NCBI RefSeq assembly: GCF_010727475.1
Contig: NZ_AP022567.1
Span: 6,138,001-6,202,000 of the forward strand
Source of the DNA: Mycolicibacterium mageritense
GTDB lineage: Bacteria; Actinomycetota; Actinomycetes; Mycobacteriales; Mycobacteriaceae
Reading direction: 5' to 3'
DNA: 64,000 bases
Shown here: one piece after another, positions 53,658 to 62,664 of the stretch
How the letters are laid out: the number at the start of each line of letters is the position of its first letter
How positions within the stretch are numbered: the stretch's first letter is position 1
Position numbers and translations under genes: made by a program
The notes under the pieces: model-generated
Told to the model about the DNA's origin: nothing
The model's input: the letters and a program-made list of their open reading frames with translations, nothing else
The model's database searches: none

Positions 53658-54902
53658 GTGAGCGCGCGTAAGCGAATCGTCGTCGGTGTGGCCGGCGGCA
53701 TTGCCGCCTACAAGGCGTGCACCGTGGTCCGCCAGCTCACCGAGGCCGGCCACAGTGTCCGCGTCGTTCCCACGGAATCCGCGCTGCAGTTCATCGGCGC
53801 CGCCACCTTCGAAGCACTGTCCGGCAACCCGGTCCACACCGGGGTGTTCACCGACGTGCACGAGGTGCCCCATGTCCGCATCGGGCAGGAGGCCGATCTC
53901 GTCGTCGTCGCACCGGCCACCGCCGACCTGCTGGCACGGGCCGTCGCCGGCCGCGCCGACGACCTGCTCACCGCGACGCTGCTGACCGCGCGATGTCCGG
54001 TGCTGTTCGCACCGGCCATGCACACCGAGATGTGGTTCCACCCGGCCACTGTCGACAACGTCGCCACTCTGCGGCGGCGCGGCGCGGTCGTGCTGGAGCC
54101 TGCCGCGGGCCGGCTGACCGGCTCGGACAGCGGCGCGGGCCGGCTTCCGGAAGCCGAAGAGATCACCACGCTGGCGCATCTGCTGCTCGATCGGGGCGAC
54201 GCGCTGCCCTACGACCTGTCCGGCGTCAAGGTTCTGGTGACGGCGGGCGGCACTCGCGAACCCATCGATCCCGTGCGGTTCATCGGCAACCGCAGCTCGG
54301 GCAAGCAGGGCTACGCCATGGCCCGCGTGATGGCCCAGCGCGGCGCCGAGGTCACCCTCATTGCCGGCAACACCGCGGGCCTGATCGACCCGGCCGGCGT
54401 CGAGGTCGTGCACATCGGGTCGGCGTCACAACTGCGCGATGCGGTGTCCAAACATGCGCCCGCTGCCAATGTGCTCGTGATGGCGGCGGCCGTCGCCGAT
54501 TTCCGTCCCGCCCACGTGGCCACCAGCAAGATCAAGAAGGGCGCGTCCGAACCCAGTTCGATCGATCTGGTCCGCAACGACGACGTGCTGGCCGGCGCGG
54601 TGCGTGCGCGCGCCGACGGGCAATTGCCAAATATGCGTGCGATCGTCGGTTTCGCGGCGGAGACCGGCGATGCGAACGGCGATGTGCTGTTCCACGCCAG
54701 GGCGAAGCTGCAGCGCAAAGGCTGTGACCTGCTCGTGGTGAACGCCGTGGGGGAGAACCGGGCCTTCGAGGTCGACCACAACGACGGATGGTTGCTGAGT
54801 TCCGACGGTGCCGAAGTTGCGCTGGAGCACGGATCGAAGACGCTGATGGCGACCCGTATCGTGGACTCGATCGCGGCTTTCCTGCGCAACCGCGACGCCT
54901 GA
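53658..54902 (+). CDS. coaBC: Bifunctional phosphopantothenoylcysteine decarboxylase / phosphopantothenate-cysteine ligase
   Basis: 414 residues from GTG 53658. The CoaC half starts RIVVGVAGGIAAYKACTVVRQL, with APAMHTEMW as the PxMNxxMW-type FMN motif; the CoaB half begins about residue 190 with VLVTAGGTREPIDPVRFIGNRSSGKQG in pieces. It makes phosphopantetheine for CoA. It follows rpoZ by 16 bases, the order of Rv1390-Rv1391. Confidence 0.97.
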   Translation: MSARKRIVVGVAGGIAAYKACTVVRQLTEAGHSVRVVPTESALQFIGAATFEALSGNPVHTGVFTDVHEVPHVRIGQEADLVVVAPATADLLARAVAGRADDLLTATLLTARCPVLFAPAMHTEMWFHPATVDNVATLRRRGAVVLEPAAGRLTGSDSGAGRLPEAEEITTLAHLLLDRGDALPYDLSGVKVLVTAGGTREPIDPVRFIGNRSSGKQGYAMARVMAQRGAEVTLIAGNTAGLIDPAGVEVVHIGSASQLRDAVSKHAPAANVLVMAAAVADFRPAHVATSKIKKGASEPSSIDLVRNDDVLAGAVRARADGQLPNMRAIVGFAAETGDANGDVLFHARAKLQRKGCDLLVVNAVGENRAFEVDHNDGWLLSSDGAEVALEHGSKTLMATRIVDSIAAFLRNRDA

Positions 54903-54957
54903 GCGGGCGTCCGAATTTTCGGTGCGGGTAAGCCTTGCGCAACGGCGTCCCAGACGC

Positions 54958-54985
54958 TTGGGTGCAAACTGGGCAGAGATATGAT
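54958..54985 (+). promoter_or_regulatory. Probable metK promoter
   Basis: TTGGGT (54958-54963), 16-base spacer, TATGAT (54980-54985). The predicted leader is about 40 bases, too short for a SAM riboswitch. Confidence 0.6.
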
Positions 54986-55031
54986 TCGCCTAACTAAGTT
55001 TTTCAGAGGTTGAACGGAAAGGATGCGGACC

Positions 55032-56231
55032 GTGAGCGAAGGTCGCCTGTTTACCAGTGAGTCGGTAACCGAAGGGCACCCCGACAAGATCTGTGACGCG
55101 ATCAGCGACTCTGTGCTCGACGCGCTGCTGGAGCAGGATCCGAAGTCGCGGGTCGCGGTGGAGACGCTGGTCACCACCGGTCAGGTGCATGTCGCAGGCG
55201 AGGTCACCACCTCGGCCTACGCCGACATCCCCAAGATCGTGCGCGACCGCATCCTGGAGATCGGCTACGACTCGTCGACCAAGGGTTTCGACGGCGCGTC
55301 GTGCGGTGTCAACATCGCCATCGGTTCGCAGTCCCCGGACATCGCCCAGGGCGTCGACACCGCGCACGAGGCACGCGTCGAGGGCGCCGGTGATCCGCTC
55401 GACGCGCAGGGCGCGGGCGATCAGGGACTGATGTTCGGCTACGCCATCAGCGACACGCCCGAGCTCATGCCGCTGCCCATCGCGCTGGCCCACCGGCTGG
55501 CCCGGCGGCTGACCGAGGTCCGCAAGAGCGGCGTGCTCGACTACCTGCGCCCCGACGGCAAGACTCAGGTCACCATCCAGTACGACGGCAAGACCCCGGT
55601 CCGCCTCGACACCGTGGTGCTCTCGACCCAGCACGCCGAGGGCATCGATCTGGATGCCACGCTGACCCCGGACATCCGCGAGAAGGTCGTCAACACGGTC
55701 CTCAACGACCTCGGCCACGACTCGCTCGACACCTCCGACTACCGCCTGCTGGTCAACCCGACCGGCAAGTTCGTGCTCGGCGGGCCGATGGGCGACGCCG
55801 GTCTGACCGGTCGCAAGATCATCGTCGACACCTACGGCGGCTGGGCCCGTCACGGCGGCGGCGCGTTCTCCGGCAAGGATCCGTCAAAGGTGGACCGCTC
55901 GGCCGCGTACGCGATGCGCTGGGTGGCCAAGAACGTCGTCGCCGCGGGCCTGGCGGAGCGCGTCGAGGTGCAGGTCGCCTACGCGATCGGCAAGGCCGCC
56001 CCGGTCGGCCTGTTCGTCGAGACCTTCGGCACCGAGACCGTCGACCCGGCCCGCATCGAGAAGGCCATCAGCAGCGTGTTCGACCTGCGGCCCGGCGCGA
56101 TCATCCGCGACCTGGACCTGCTGCGCCCGATCTACGCGCAGACCGCGGCCTACGGGCACTTCGGCCGCACAGATGTCGAACTGCCGTGGGAACAGCTGAA
56201 CAAGGTCGACGACCTGAAGGCCTCGGTCTAA
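55032..56231 (+). CDS. metK: S-adenosylmethionine synthetase
   Basis: 399 residues from GTG 55032, eight bases after GAAAGGA; an ATG at 55023 is in frame but overlaps that site. Signatures are FTSESVTEGHPDKICDAISD, GAGDQGLMFGYA and GGGAFSGKDPSKVDRSAAY. It makes SAM from methionine and ATP. A perfect 21-bp hairpin follows the stop. Confidence 0.98.
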   Translation: MSEGRLFTSESVTEGHPDKICDAISDSVLDALLEQDPKSRVAVETLVTTGQVHVAGEVTTSAYADIPKIVRDRILEIGYDSSTKGFDGASCGVNIAIGSQSPDIAQGVDTAHEARVEGAGDPLDAQGAGDQGLMFGYAISDTPELMPLPIALAHRLARRLTEVRKSGVLDYLRPDGKTQVTIQYDGKTPVRLDTVVLSTQHAEGIDLDATLTPDIREKVVNTVLNDLGHDSLDTSDYRLLVNPTGKFVLGGPMGDAGLTGRKIIVDTYGGWARHGGGAFSGKDPSKVDRSAAYAMRWVAKNVVAAGLAERVEVQVAYAIGKAAPVGLFVETFGTETVDPARIEKAISSVFDLRPGAIIRDLDLLRPIYAQTAAYGHFGRTDVELPWEQLNKVDDLKASV

Positions 56232-56242
56232 CTTTCCCTGCG

Positions 56243-56300
56243 CGAGCAGACGCAAATGCCCCCGCACGCCCGGCGTGTCGGGGGCATTTGCGTCTGCTCG
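56243..56300. terminator. Strong bidirectional hairpin sharing the CGAGCAGACGC repeat arms
   Basis: A perfect 21-bp stem: arms at 56243-56263 and 56280-56300, beginning CGAGCAGACGC and ending GCGTCTGCTCG, with AAATGCCCCC inside. The 16-base loop itself contains CACGC and GCGTG. It lies between convergent metK and a TetR gene. The outer arms are identical to those at 2936-2993. Confidence 0.8.
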
Positions 56301-56321
56301 GCGGGTGGTCGATACCGCTGA

Positions 56322-56924
56322 TCACACCTGCCGGTAGCGCTGGACGACGCCGCCCGCGAGTGCGCGTGCCCACTCAAGTCCGTCATCGGTGCCGAACAGC
56401 TCGCGCCGGCTGTTGCCGGCGCACAGGTAGGCGTCGACCCGGAAGGCGTCTTCGGCAGGATCGGGTGAACCAGCTACGGAGAACTCGTTTTCCAGCAGAT
56501 CGAGCCACTCCCGCTTCAGGTTTCGCACCGCGTCGGCCACGGGCCCGGTGCGATGCCCGAACTCGACCGATGTCGCCGTCACGAAGCAGCCGCCGGGGAA
56601 CACCTCGGCGCGCAGATACGCCGACCACGAATCGAGCAGGGCGTCGAGCCGCGCGGTCCCGGGCTGAGAGCTCAGTGCCGGACGGATGACGACGTCGATG
56701 TAGACCCGGCGCGCCTCGGCCACGGCGGCCAGCTGGATCGCCTCCCGGTTGCCGAAGACCGTGAGGATTCCGCTCTTGCTCACCCCGGTCGACGCGGACA
56801 AACCACCCACGGTGATTCCGTCCAGGCCGTGGGTGGTGGCGATGTCTGCGGCGGCACGCGCGACCAGCCGCCGGGTGGCGTCACCGCGCGCCCGCCGCCC
56901 GTCAGCTGCGGGTAAAGCGCTCAT
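56322..56924 (-). CDS. TetR family transcriptional regulator
   Basis: 200 residues. HTH: RRLVARAAADIATTHGLDGITVGGLSASTGVSKSGILTVFGNREAI in pieces; the effector domain has FPGGCFVTATSVEFGHRTG, of the TetR_C_16-like branch. Divergent from an SRPBCC gene, with the palindrome CGACCGATCGGTCG between them; it probably represses that gene and itself. Confidence 0.87.
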   Translation of the reverse strand: MSALPAADGRRARGDATRRLVARAAADIATTHGLDGITVGGLSASTGVSKSGILTVFGNREAIQLAAVAEARRVYIDVVIRPALSSQPGTARLDALLDSWSAYLRAEVFPGGCFVTATSVEFGHRTGPVADAVRNLKREWLDLLENEFSVAGSPDPAEDAFRVDAYLCAGNSRRELFGTDDGLEWARALAGGVVQRYRQV

Positions 56925-56992
56925 CGGTTCACAGTAGTCACACCGTGGACGTGGGCGGCCCGGTCGCGTACGGTCAGCGCGGACACTAAATG

Positions 56993-57006
56993 CGACCGAT
57001 CGGTCG
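56993..57006. promoter_or_regulatory. Perfect palindromic TetR operator
   Basis: CGACCGATCGGTCG, 14 bp perfect, 18 bases before the SRPBCC start and 69 from the TetR start. Typical TetR-family half-site spacing. Confidence 0.75.
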
Positions 57007-57023
57007 TATAGATTGGAGTAGTG

Positions 57024-57497
57024 ATGGCCACCACCTTCAAAGCCCTACTGGAACGCCGGATCACCGTCGATGCGACGCCGTCGGTGGTGTGGGGCATCGT
57101 CCGGGACGTCCGACGCATGCCGGAGTGGAGCCCGCAGGTGGTGTCGGTGAAGATGCGCGACCCAGACGGCGACATCCGGCTCGGATCCGCGTTTACCAAC
57201 CTCAACCGCCAAGACGAGCTTGAGTGGATCACGCACGGCGAGGTGGTGCGGTACGTGCCCGGAGAAGAGATCGCGTTCCGAATCGCCGAGAACTACACGA
57301 TCTGGTCGTTCTCGATCAGCCCGTATGGCGACGACGGCACCGTGCTCACGCAACGGCGCGAGACCCCCGACGGGATATCGCAACTTTCCCTCGAACTGAC
57401 CGAGTCGCACCTGGGTGGACAGCAGGCCTTCACCGAACTGTTGGAAGCCGGAATGGAACGGACCCTCAGCGCCGTCAAGGCATGCGCTGAGTCCTGA
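57024..57497 (+). CDS. SRPBCC (polyketide cyclase/START-like) family protein
   Basis: 157 residues from ATG 57024, six bases after GGAG; GTG 57021 is an alternative. RRITVDATPSVVWGIVRDVRRMPEWSPQV in pieces is the typical start of the family, and the C-terminal helix is SHLGGQQAFTELLEAGMERTL. It probably binds a lipid or hydrophobic metabolite. Convergent with the monooxygenase gene, four bases apart. Confidence 0.86.
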   Translation: MATTFKALLERRITVDATPSVVWGIVRDVRRMPEWSPQVVSVKMRDPDGDIRLGSAFTNLNRQDELEWITHGEVVRYVPGEEIAFRIAENYTIWSFSISPYGDDGTVLTQRRETPDGISQLSLELTESHLGGQQAFTELLEAGMERTLSAVKACAES

Positions 57498-57501
57498 ACG
57501 G

Positions 57502-58974
57502 TTACGAGGTGAACGCGTAGTCGTCCAGCGGGAAGCTGCGGCTGCGCCAGTACGCCTCGAGCGTGGTGGCGGGTCGCAGTGGCACGTCGCCGTTGCGGTC
57601 GAAGTAGTAACTGTTGGCCAGTGAGCAGCTGTCCTGCCAGAAGATCTGGCGGTGCCGCTTGCGCATCATCTCGGCGAAGTACCGGTCGTTGGCCTCCTGG
57701 CGTACCTCGACCCGCCGAGCGGCACGCCGGTCGGCCTGCGCGATGCACCGCACCAGGTGGTGGGTCTGCGCCTCGATCAGAGCGAAGTACGAGGATCCGA
57801 CGTAGCCGTACGGGCCCATCACGGTGAAGTAGTTCGGGAATCCGGGGATGCTGACGCCTTCGTAGGCCTGCATCCGGTTCTGTTCCCAGAACGAGCTCAG
57901 CGTCTGCCCGCCGGGCCCGGTGATGTCGAACGTCATGGCGTCGACGTCCATCACCTTGAACCCTGTGGCCAGGATCAGCACGTCCACATCGCGAGTTTGG
58001 CCGTCGCGGGTGGCGACGCCCGATCCGGTGATCTTGTCGATGGGCTCGGTGACGAGTGTGACGTTGTCGCGGTTGAACGTCGACAGGTAGGTGTTGTGGA
58101 AACCGGGCCGTTTGCACCCGACGGCGTAGCGCGGCGTGAGCTTGTCGCGCACCGCCGGGTCACGGACCTCGCGGCGCAGGTACGCCCGCCCCACGGCGTC
58201 GGCCCGTTTGGCGAACGGGTTGATCGTGAAGTACTGCGCGGCCAGCGGAAAGGTGAACTCGACATATGCCTGGCTGATCAGGCGGTGCACGGTCCGCCCG
58301 GCCGGGATGCGCATGGCCCAGCGCGCCGCGGTGGGCAGGGGCACGTCGAACTTCGGGAAACACCAGATGGGTGTGCGCTGAAAAACGGTGAGCTGCTCGA
58401 CAATCGGGGCGATCTCGGGAATCACCTGGACCGCCGTGGCGCCGGTGCCGATGATCGCCACCCGCTTGCCGGTCAGATCCTGGGTGTGATCCCAGCGTGC
58501 GGTGTGCATCGTCAGGCCCGCGAAGGAATCCACACCGTCGATGTCGGGCAGCTTCGGGATGGTGAGCACACCGCCGGCGTTGACCAGAAACCGCGTCGTG
58601 AGCACTTCGCCGGACGACAGTTCGACACGCCAGACGTCCGCACCGTCGTCGAACACCGCGCCGGAAACCTCGGTGTTGAACCGGATCCGGGACCGTAGAT
58701 CGTATTTGTCGACGCACCGCTCGGCGTAGGCGCGCAGTTCGCGTCCTGGCGCGTACGTGCGTGACCAGTCGGGCGACTGTTCGAACGAGAACTGGTACGA
58801 GAACGACGGAATATCCACGGCGACACCGGGATAGCGATTCCAGTACCACGTGCCGCCGACTCCGTCACCGGCTTCCACGACGAGGTAGTCGCGCAGCCCG
58901 GCCTTGTCCAGGTTCACCGCCGTGCCGATACCGGAGAATCCGGCACCCACGATCAGGGTGTGGTAGTCGGGCAT
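57502..58974 (-). CDS. Flavin-containing (Baeyer-Villiger type) monooxygenase, Rv1393c-like
   Basis: 490 residues from ATG 58974. FAD loop LIVGAGFSGIGTAVNLDKAG, the fingerprint FAGLTMHTARWDH (FxGxxxHxxxW) and NADPH loop VAIIGTGATAVQVIPEIA are all present. It oxygenates ketones or heteroatoms with NADPH and O2; the substrate is unknown. It begins in the stop of the P450 gene (TGATG), so the two are co-translated. Order and length match Rv1393c. Confidence 0.92.
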   Translation of the reverse strand: MPDYHTLIVGAGFSGIGTAVNLDKAGLRDYLVVEAGDGVGGTWYWNRYPGVAVDIPSFSYQFSFEQSPDWSRTYAPGRELRAYAERCVDKYDLRSRIRFNTEVSGAVFDDGADVWRVELSSGEVLTTRFLVNAGGVLTIPKLPDIDGVDSFAGLTMHTARWDHTQDLTGKRVAIIGTGATAVQVIPEIAPIVEQLTVFQRTPIWCFPKFDVPLPTAARWAMRIPAGRTVHRLISQAYVEFTFPLAAQYFTINPFAKRADAVGRAYLRREVRDPAVRDKLTPRYAVGCKRPGFHNTYLSTFNRDNVTLVTEPIDKITGSGVATRDGQTRDVDVLILATGFKVMDVDAMTFDITGPGGQTLSSFWEQNRMQAYEGVSIPGFPNYFTVMGPYGYVGSSYFALIEAQTHHLVRCIAQADRRAARRVEVRQEANDRYFAEMMRKRHRQIFWQDSCSLANSYYFDRNGDVPLRPATTLEAYWRSRSFPLDDYAFTS

Positions 58975-60362
58975 CAAGCCGCCTTCCTGCTGTGCGCGAC
59001 GACGTGGACGCCGCGCTTGGGTCGGAGAGTCAACGTGGCTTCGAGTTCGACGGGATGGCCGGGCTGCAGGTCGAACCGGAACCGTTGGCTCATGATCGCG
59101 GCGATCAGCACCATCTCGATGAGCGCGAAGCTCTGCCCGATGCAGATGCGCCGCCCACCGCCGAACGGCAGGTACGCCGACCGGGGCCGGTCCGGAGCGG
59201 GGGTGAGGAACCGTGTCGGATCGAATGTTTCGGGCTCGGGCCACCAGCGCGGGTCGTGGTGGATGTGGTGGATGGGGATGATCACCGTGCTGCCGCGGCG
59301 GATGTGGTGTGAGCCGGCCGGACCGTCGACGACGTCGTCTGCGATGGTCTCGCGGGCGATGATCCACACCGCCGAGAAGTACCGTTGCGCCTCCTGCACA
59401 CACGCGGTCGTCCACGGCAGCCGGGGCAGGTCATCGGCGTCCGGACGGCGACCGGCCAACACGTCGTCGATCTCGATGAACATGCGGTCGCGTGAGTCAG
59501 GATGCAGCGCAAGCAGATACCAGAACCACGACATCGCGTTGGCCGTCGTCTCGTGGCCGGCGAGCATGAAGGTCAGTGCCTCGTCGCGGATCCGCTTACG
59601 CGGCCAGCTGCCGTCGTCTGCGCGGAACAGCACGTTGAGCAGGTCGTTCGCATCGGTGGGGTGGGCCGCGCGGTCGTCGATCACGGCGTTGACCGCGTCG
59701 TCGAGCGCGAGCGCGATCTTCTGGCCCTCGCGCAACGGTGGCGGCAGCGGAATGCCTGCGAACGTGCACCACGTGATGGCGTCATACACCCGGGGCGGCA
59801 GCAGTCCCCACAGGCCGATGCGTTCGAGTCTCTCGGCCCGGCGCAGCCCGCGGGTCGCCAAGTCGTGCATGCTGTGCACGAGCGGCCCGAAATCCTGGCT
59901 GAACAGCGCGTTGGCCACGACTCGCAGCGTCGTCTCGACCATGGTCTCGTGCATGTCGAATTCCACGCCGTCACCACGTGCGGCCAGGTCGTCGATCATC
60001 TGCTCGATGGGTGCACGCATCAGGTCGACCAGCCCGTTGAGGTGACGGCGCGCGAAGGTCGGATTCAGCGCGGCCCGGTGCATCGCCCAGGAGTCGCCCT
60101 CGTCGGTGAGCAGGTTGATGCCTGCGGCGGCCCGGATGGGTTCGTAGTCGTCGGACTTCACATAGCGCAGCCGGCCGGCATGCAGGACGTGGTCGACGTA
60201 GTCAGGGTGCTCCAGCACGACGAAACGCCTTCCCCCGCAGCGGAACCGGGTGATGTCCCGACCTCGGCAGCGGCCGAGGAAAGACTCTCCCGCATCGAAC
60301 CCGACCGTGATGGCCTCGCGGGTCATGTCCCACGTGTTCAGCCGCGCCGATGGTGCCGCCAT
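58974..60362 (-). CDS. Cytochrome P450, CYP132-like
   Basis: 462 residues from ATG 60362, matching CYP132 (Rv1394c) in length; the frame is open to an ATG at 60434 that would overlap the regulator start. I-helix LTFMLAGHETTANAMSW, ExxR in VQEAQRYF, heme Cys407 in FGGGRRICIGQSF. The AGHETT motif and long-chain CYP4-like appearance suggest fatty-acid or lipid hydroxylation, by inference. Co-transcribed with the BVMO and divergent from its AraC-type activator. Confidence 0.9.
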   Translation of the reverse strand: MAAPSARLNTWDMTREAITVGFDAGESFLGRCRGRDITRFRCGGRRFVVLEHPDYVDHVLHAGRLRYVKSDDYEPIRAAAGINLLTDEGDSWAMHRAALNPTFARRHLNGLVDLMRAPIEQMIDDLAARGDGVEFDMHETMVETTLRVVANALFSQDFGPLVHSMHDLATRGLRRAERLERIGLWGLLPPRVYDAITWCTFAGIPLPPPLREGQKIALALDDAVNAVIDDRAAHPTDANDLLNVLFRADDGSWPRKRIRDEALTFMLAGHETTANAMSWFWYLLALHPDSRDRMFIEIDDVLAGRRPDADDLPRLPWTTACVQEAQRYFSAVWIIARETIADDVVDGPAGSHHIRRGSTVIIPIHHIHHDPRWWPEPETFDPTRFLTPAPDRPRSAYLPFGGGRRICIGQSFALIEMVLIAAIMSQRFRFDLQPGHPVELEATLTLRPKRGVHVVAHSRKAA

Positions 60363-60376
60363 AGATTTACGGTATT

Positions 60377-60412
60377 TCGGACAGCGGGCACAGGGAATGG
60401 GATTATCGGACA
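60377..60412. promoter_or_regulatory. Direct TCGGACA repeats between P450 and AraC genes
   Basis: TTTCGGACAG (60375-60384) and TATCGGACAC (60404-60413 region) share TCGGACA at 60377 and 60406, 29 bases apart, in the 70-base divergent gap. Direct repeats are the usual AraC-family sites. In M. tuberculosis Rv1395 has been shown to control cyp132 and itself. Confidence 0.5.
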
Positions 60413-60432
60413 CGGAGTTGGGAGTTTGGGAC

Positions 60433-61473
60433 ATGACGCCGACGGCATGGTCGCCCGATCTGCGGCGCCCGGTCTACACGACCCGGGTGTTGTGCGAGGT
60501 CGCCGAAGAGCGCGGCATTCCCACGGCCGAGATTCTCGCGGGCACCGGGATCGAGCCGGGGGATCTCCACAACCCCGACGCGCTCGTCACGGCGTCGGAC
60601 GAGATCGTCGCCGTGCGCCGCGTGCTCGCCGCGGTGCCCGACGCCACGGGGCTCGGGATCGACGTCGGCAGCAGGTTCCGGCTCACCCATCTCGGCCTGT
60701 TCGGCTTCGCGGCGATGTCGTGCGCGACGTTCCGTGAGCTGTTCGGCATTTCGATGCGGTACTTCGCGCTGACGATGCTGAACATCGGCATCAAGCTGTT
60801 CGAAGGTGCGGACAGCTGCCTGCTGGAGTTCGAGGTCGATCACCTGCCCGCGGACGTCCAGGTCTTCTTCCTCGAGCGTGACGTGGCCGGAATTGTCATG
60901 ACGACAAGAGAATTCGCGCTTCCGGTGATCACGCGGTACGCCGACCAGGTGCGCGTCGAGGCCAGCCTGGATCCCGATGCGGTCTCGGGACTCCTGGCGT
61001 TGCTGCCGGTGGTGGACCGGACGTTCGGGCGCACGTACAACCGGCTGCATTTCCCGCGGGCCATGTTCGACGAGCCGCTGCCCGCGGCTGACAGGCACAC
61101 CCTGCAGATGTGCGTCGCGCAGTGCGAGGTCTTGATGCAGCGCCACGAGAGACGCCGCGGCATCACAGCCGTGGTGCGCAGCAAGCTTTTTCGTGACTCC
61201 GGTGCATTTCCGGCGTTGCCGGATGTGGCCGCCGAACTCGACATGCATCCACGGACTCTGCGCCGCAGGCTCGCCGAAGAGAACACGTCGTTTCGCGATC
61301 TGGTGAACGAGGCGCGGTCCGCGCTGGCGGTCGACCTGCTGTGCAACGTCGGGCTCACGGTCGAGGAGGTGTCGCGCCGCCTCGGCTACACCGAGACCTC
61401 GACATTCTGTCACGCGTTCAAGCGTTGGCACGGCATGCCGCCCAGCGCCTTCACGGGCAAGAGCCGAATGTGA
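60433..61473 (+). CDS. AraC family transcriptional regulator, Rv1395-like
   Basis: 346 residues from ATG 60433. N-terminal Arabinose_bd-type (OruR-like) ligand domain: LGIDVGSRFRLTHLGLFGFAAMSC. C-terminal AraC HTH: FPALPDVAAELDMHPRTLRRRLAEEN and VEEVSRRLGYTETSTFCHAFKRWHGMPPSAF in pieces. Length and neighbours match Rv1395, an activator of cyp132. Confidence 0.92.
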   Translation: MTPTAWSPDLRRPVYTTRVLCEVAEERGIPTAEILAGTGIEPGDLHNPDALVTASDEIVAVRRVLAAVPDATGLGIDVGSRFRLTHLGLFGFAAMSCATFRELFGISMRYFALTMLNIGIKLFEGADSCLLEFEVDHLPADVQVFFLERDVAGIVMTTREFALPVITRYADQVRVEASLDPDAVSGLLALLPVVDRTFGRTYNRLHFPRAMFDEPLPAADRHTLQMCVAQCEVLMQRHERRRGITAVVRSKLFRDSGAFPALPDVAAELDMHPRTLRRRLAEENTSFRDLVNEARSALAVDLLCNVGLTVEEVSRRLGYTETSTFCHAFKRWHGMPPSAFTGKSRM

Positions 61474-61575
61474 CGCCTTGGTGACGTGTGCGCATGAGCC
61501 GGCCGTTTGAACGGCGCAGCGCTACAGCTCGTTCCACACTGGGCAGAGTGCAGACGCGGAGAGGATGCGACCACG

Positions 61576-62664
61576 ATGGGATCCGACGACGACGCACCCG
61601 CAGGCATCCGGGCGGCGCTGAGCCGCAGGGGAGCGCTGATCGGGCTCGCCGCGGTCGGCGGCGTCGCGGTTGCCGGCGTCGGCGGTCTGGCCGAGGCGGC
61701 GGCGTGGCTGCGGCCCGACGCGCTCACCCCGGACCGGTTCACCGACCGGTTCGAGCAGGTGGCCGGCCGCCACGACGGATTCCGCCGCAACCATGCCAAG
61801 GGCCTTGCCGCGACCGGAACATTCACCAGCACGGGTGCGGCCGCCGCGATCAGCAAGGCCGCGGTGTTCCGCGAGGGCACGGTGCCGGTCGTCGGCCGGT
61901 TCTCGCTGTCCGGTGGCCTGCCCGACCAACCCGACAAGCCCGACACCGTACGCGGGCTCGGGCTGATGTTCCTGCTGCCGGACGGTGAACAGTGGCGCAC
62001 CGCGATGGTCAACATTCCGGTGTTCCCGGACCGCACACCGCAAGGCTTCTACGAGCGCCTGCTCGCGTCGCGCCCCCAACCCGACACCGGCAAGCCGGAC
62101 CCGCAGGCCATGGCGGAGTTCCTGGCCCGGCACCCCGAGACGTCCGCCGCGATGAAGATCATCAAACAGAACCCACCGAGCCTGGGGTTCGCCGACAGCA
62201 CGTTTCGCGGGCTCAACGCTTTTCGCGCCACCAACGACCAGGGCCACACCACCGCCATCCGCTGGGCGGCGGTTCCTGTGCAGGCCGCACGGCCGGTCTC
62301 GGGTACGGACCGCAACGCTCTGTTCGACGCGCTCATCGACACGGTGGCGCGCGGCCCCGTGAGCTGGAAACTCGTGATCACCGTCGCCGACCCGGCAGAT
62401 CCCACGCACGACGCGACCATCGCCTGGCCACCCGATCGCCCCACGATCGAGGCGGGCACCGTCACGATCGAGGCAGTCCACACCGAAGCGCCGGGCAATG
62501 CCCGTGACATCAACTTCGACCCGCTGGTCCTGCCAGCCGGACTGGGGCCGTCGGACGATCCGCTGCCGCGGGCACGATCGGCGGTCTACGCGCGCTCGTT
62601 CAACCGCAGGGCCCGAGAACCCAAGTCGCCCAGCGCCGTCGTGGTCCCGGGCGGTGCGCAATGA
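61576..62664 (+). CDS. Tat-exported catalase-related peroxidase
   Basis: 362 residues from ATG 61576, after GAGAGGA. A twin-arginine-like signal (LSRRGALIGLAAVGG) is followed by a minimal catalase core: distal His in RRNHAKGLAATGTFTSTG, FSLSGGLPDQPDKPDTVRGLGLMF in pieces, and proximal Tyr in RARSAVYARSFNRR. Shortened catalases of this type act as organic peroxidases. It overlaps the cytochrome b561 gene by four bases, so electrons may come from the membrane. Confidence 0.9.
   Translation: MGSDDDAPAGIRAALSRRGALIGLAAVGGVAVAGVGGLAEAAAWLRPDALTPDRFTDRFEQVAGRHDGFRRNHAKGLAATGTFTSTGAAAAISKAAVFREGTVPVVGRFSLSGGLPDQPDKPDTVRGLGLMFLLPDGEQWRTAMVNIPVFPDRTPQGFYERLLASRPQPDTGKPDPQAMAEFLARHPETSAAMKIIKQNPPSLGFADSTFRGLNAFRATNDQGHTTAIRWAAVPVQAARPVSGTDRNALFDALIDTVARGPVSWKLVITVADPADPTHDATIAWPPDRPTIEAGTVTIEAVHTEAPGNARDINFDPLVLPAGLGPSDDPLPRARSAVYARSFNRRAREPKSPSAVVVPGGAQ

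Noticed and set aside
54903..55031. SAM riboswitch before metK
   Set aside because: The predicted leader is about 40 bases with no aptamer-like pairing; only a promoter and Shine-Dalgarno site are supported.
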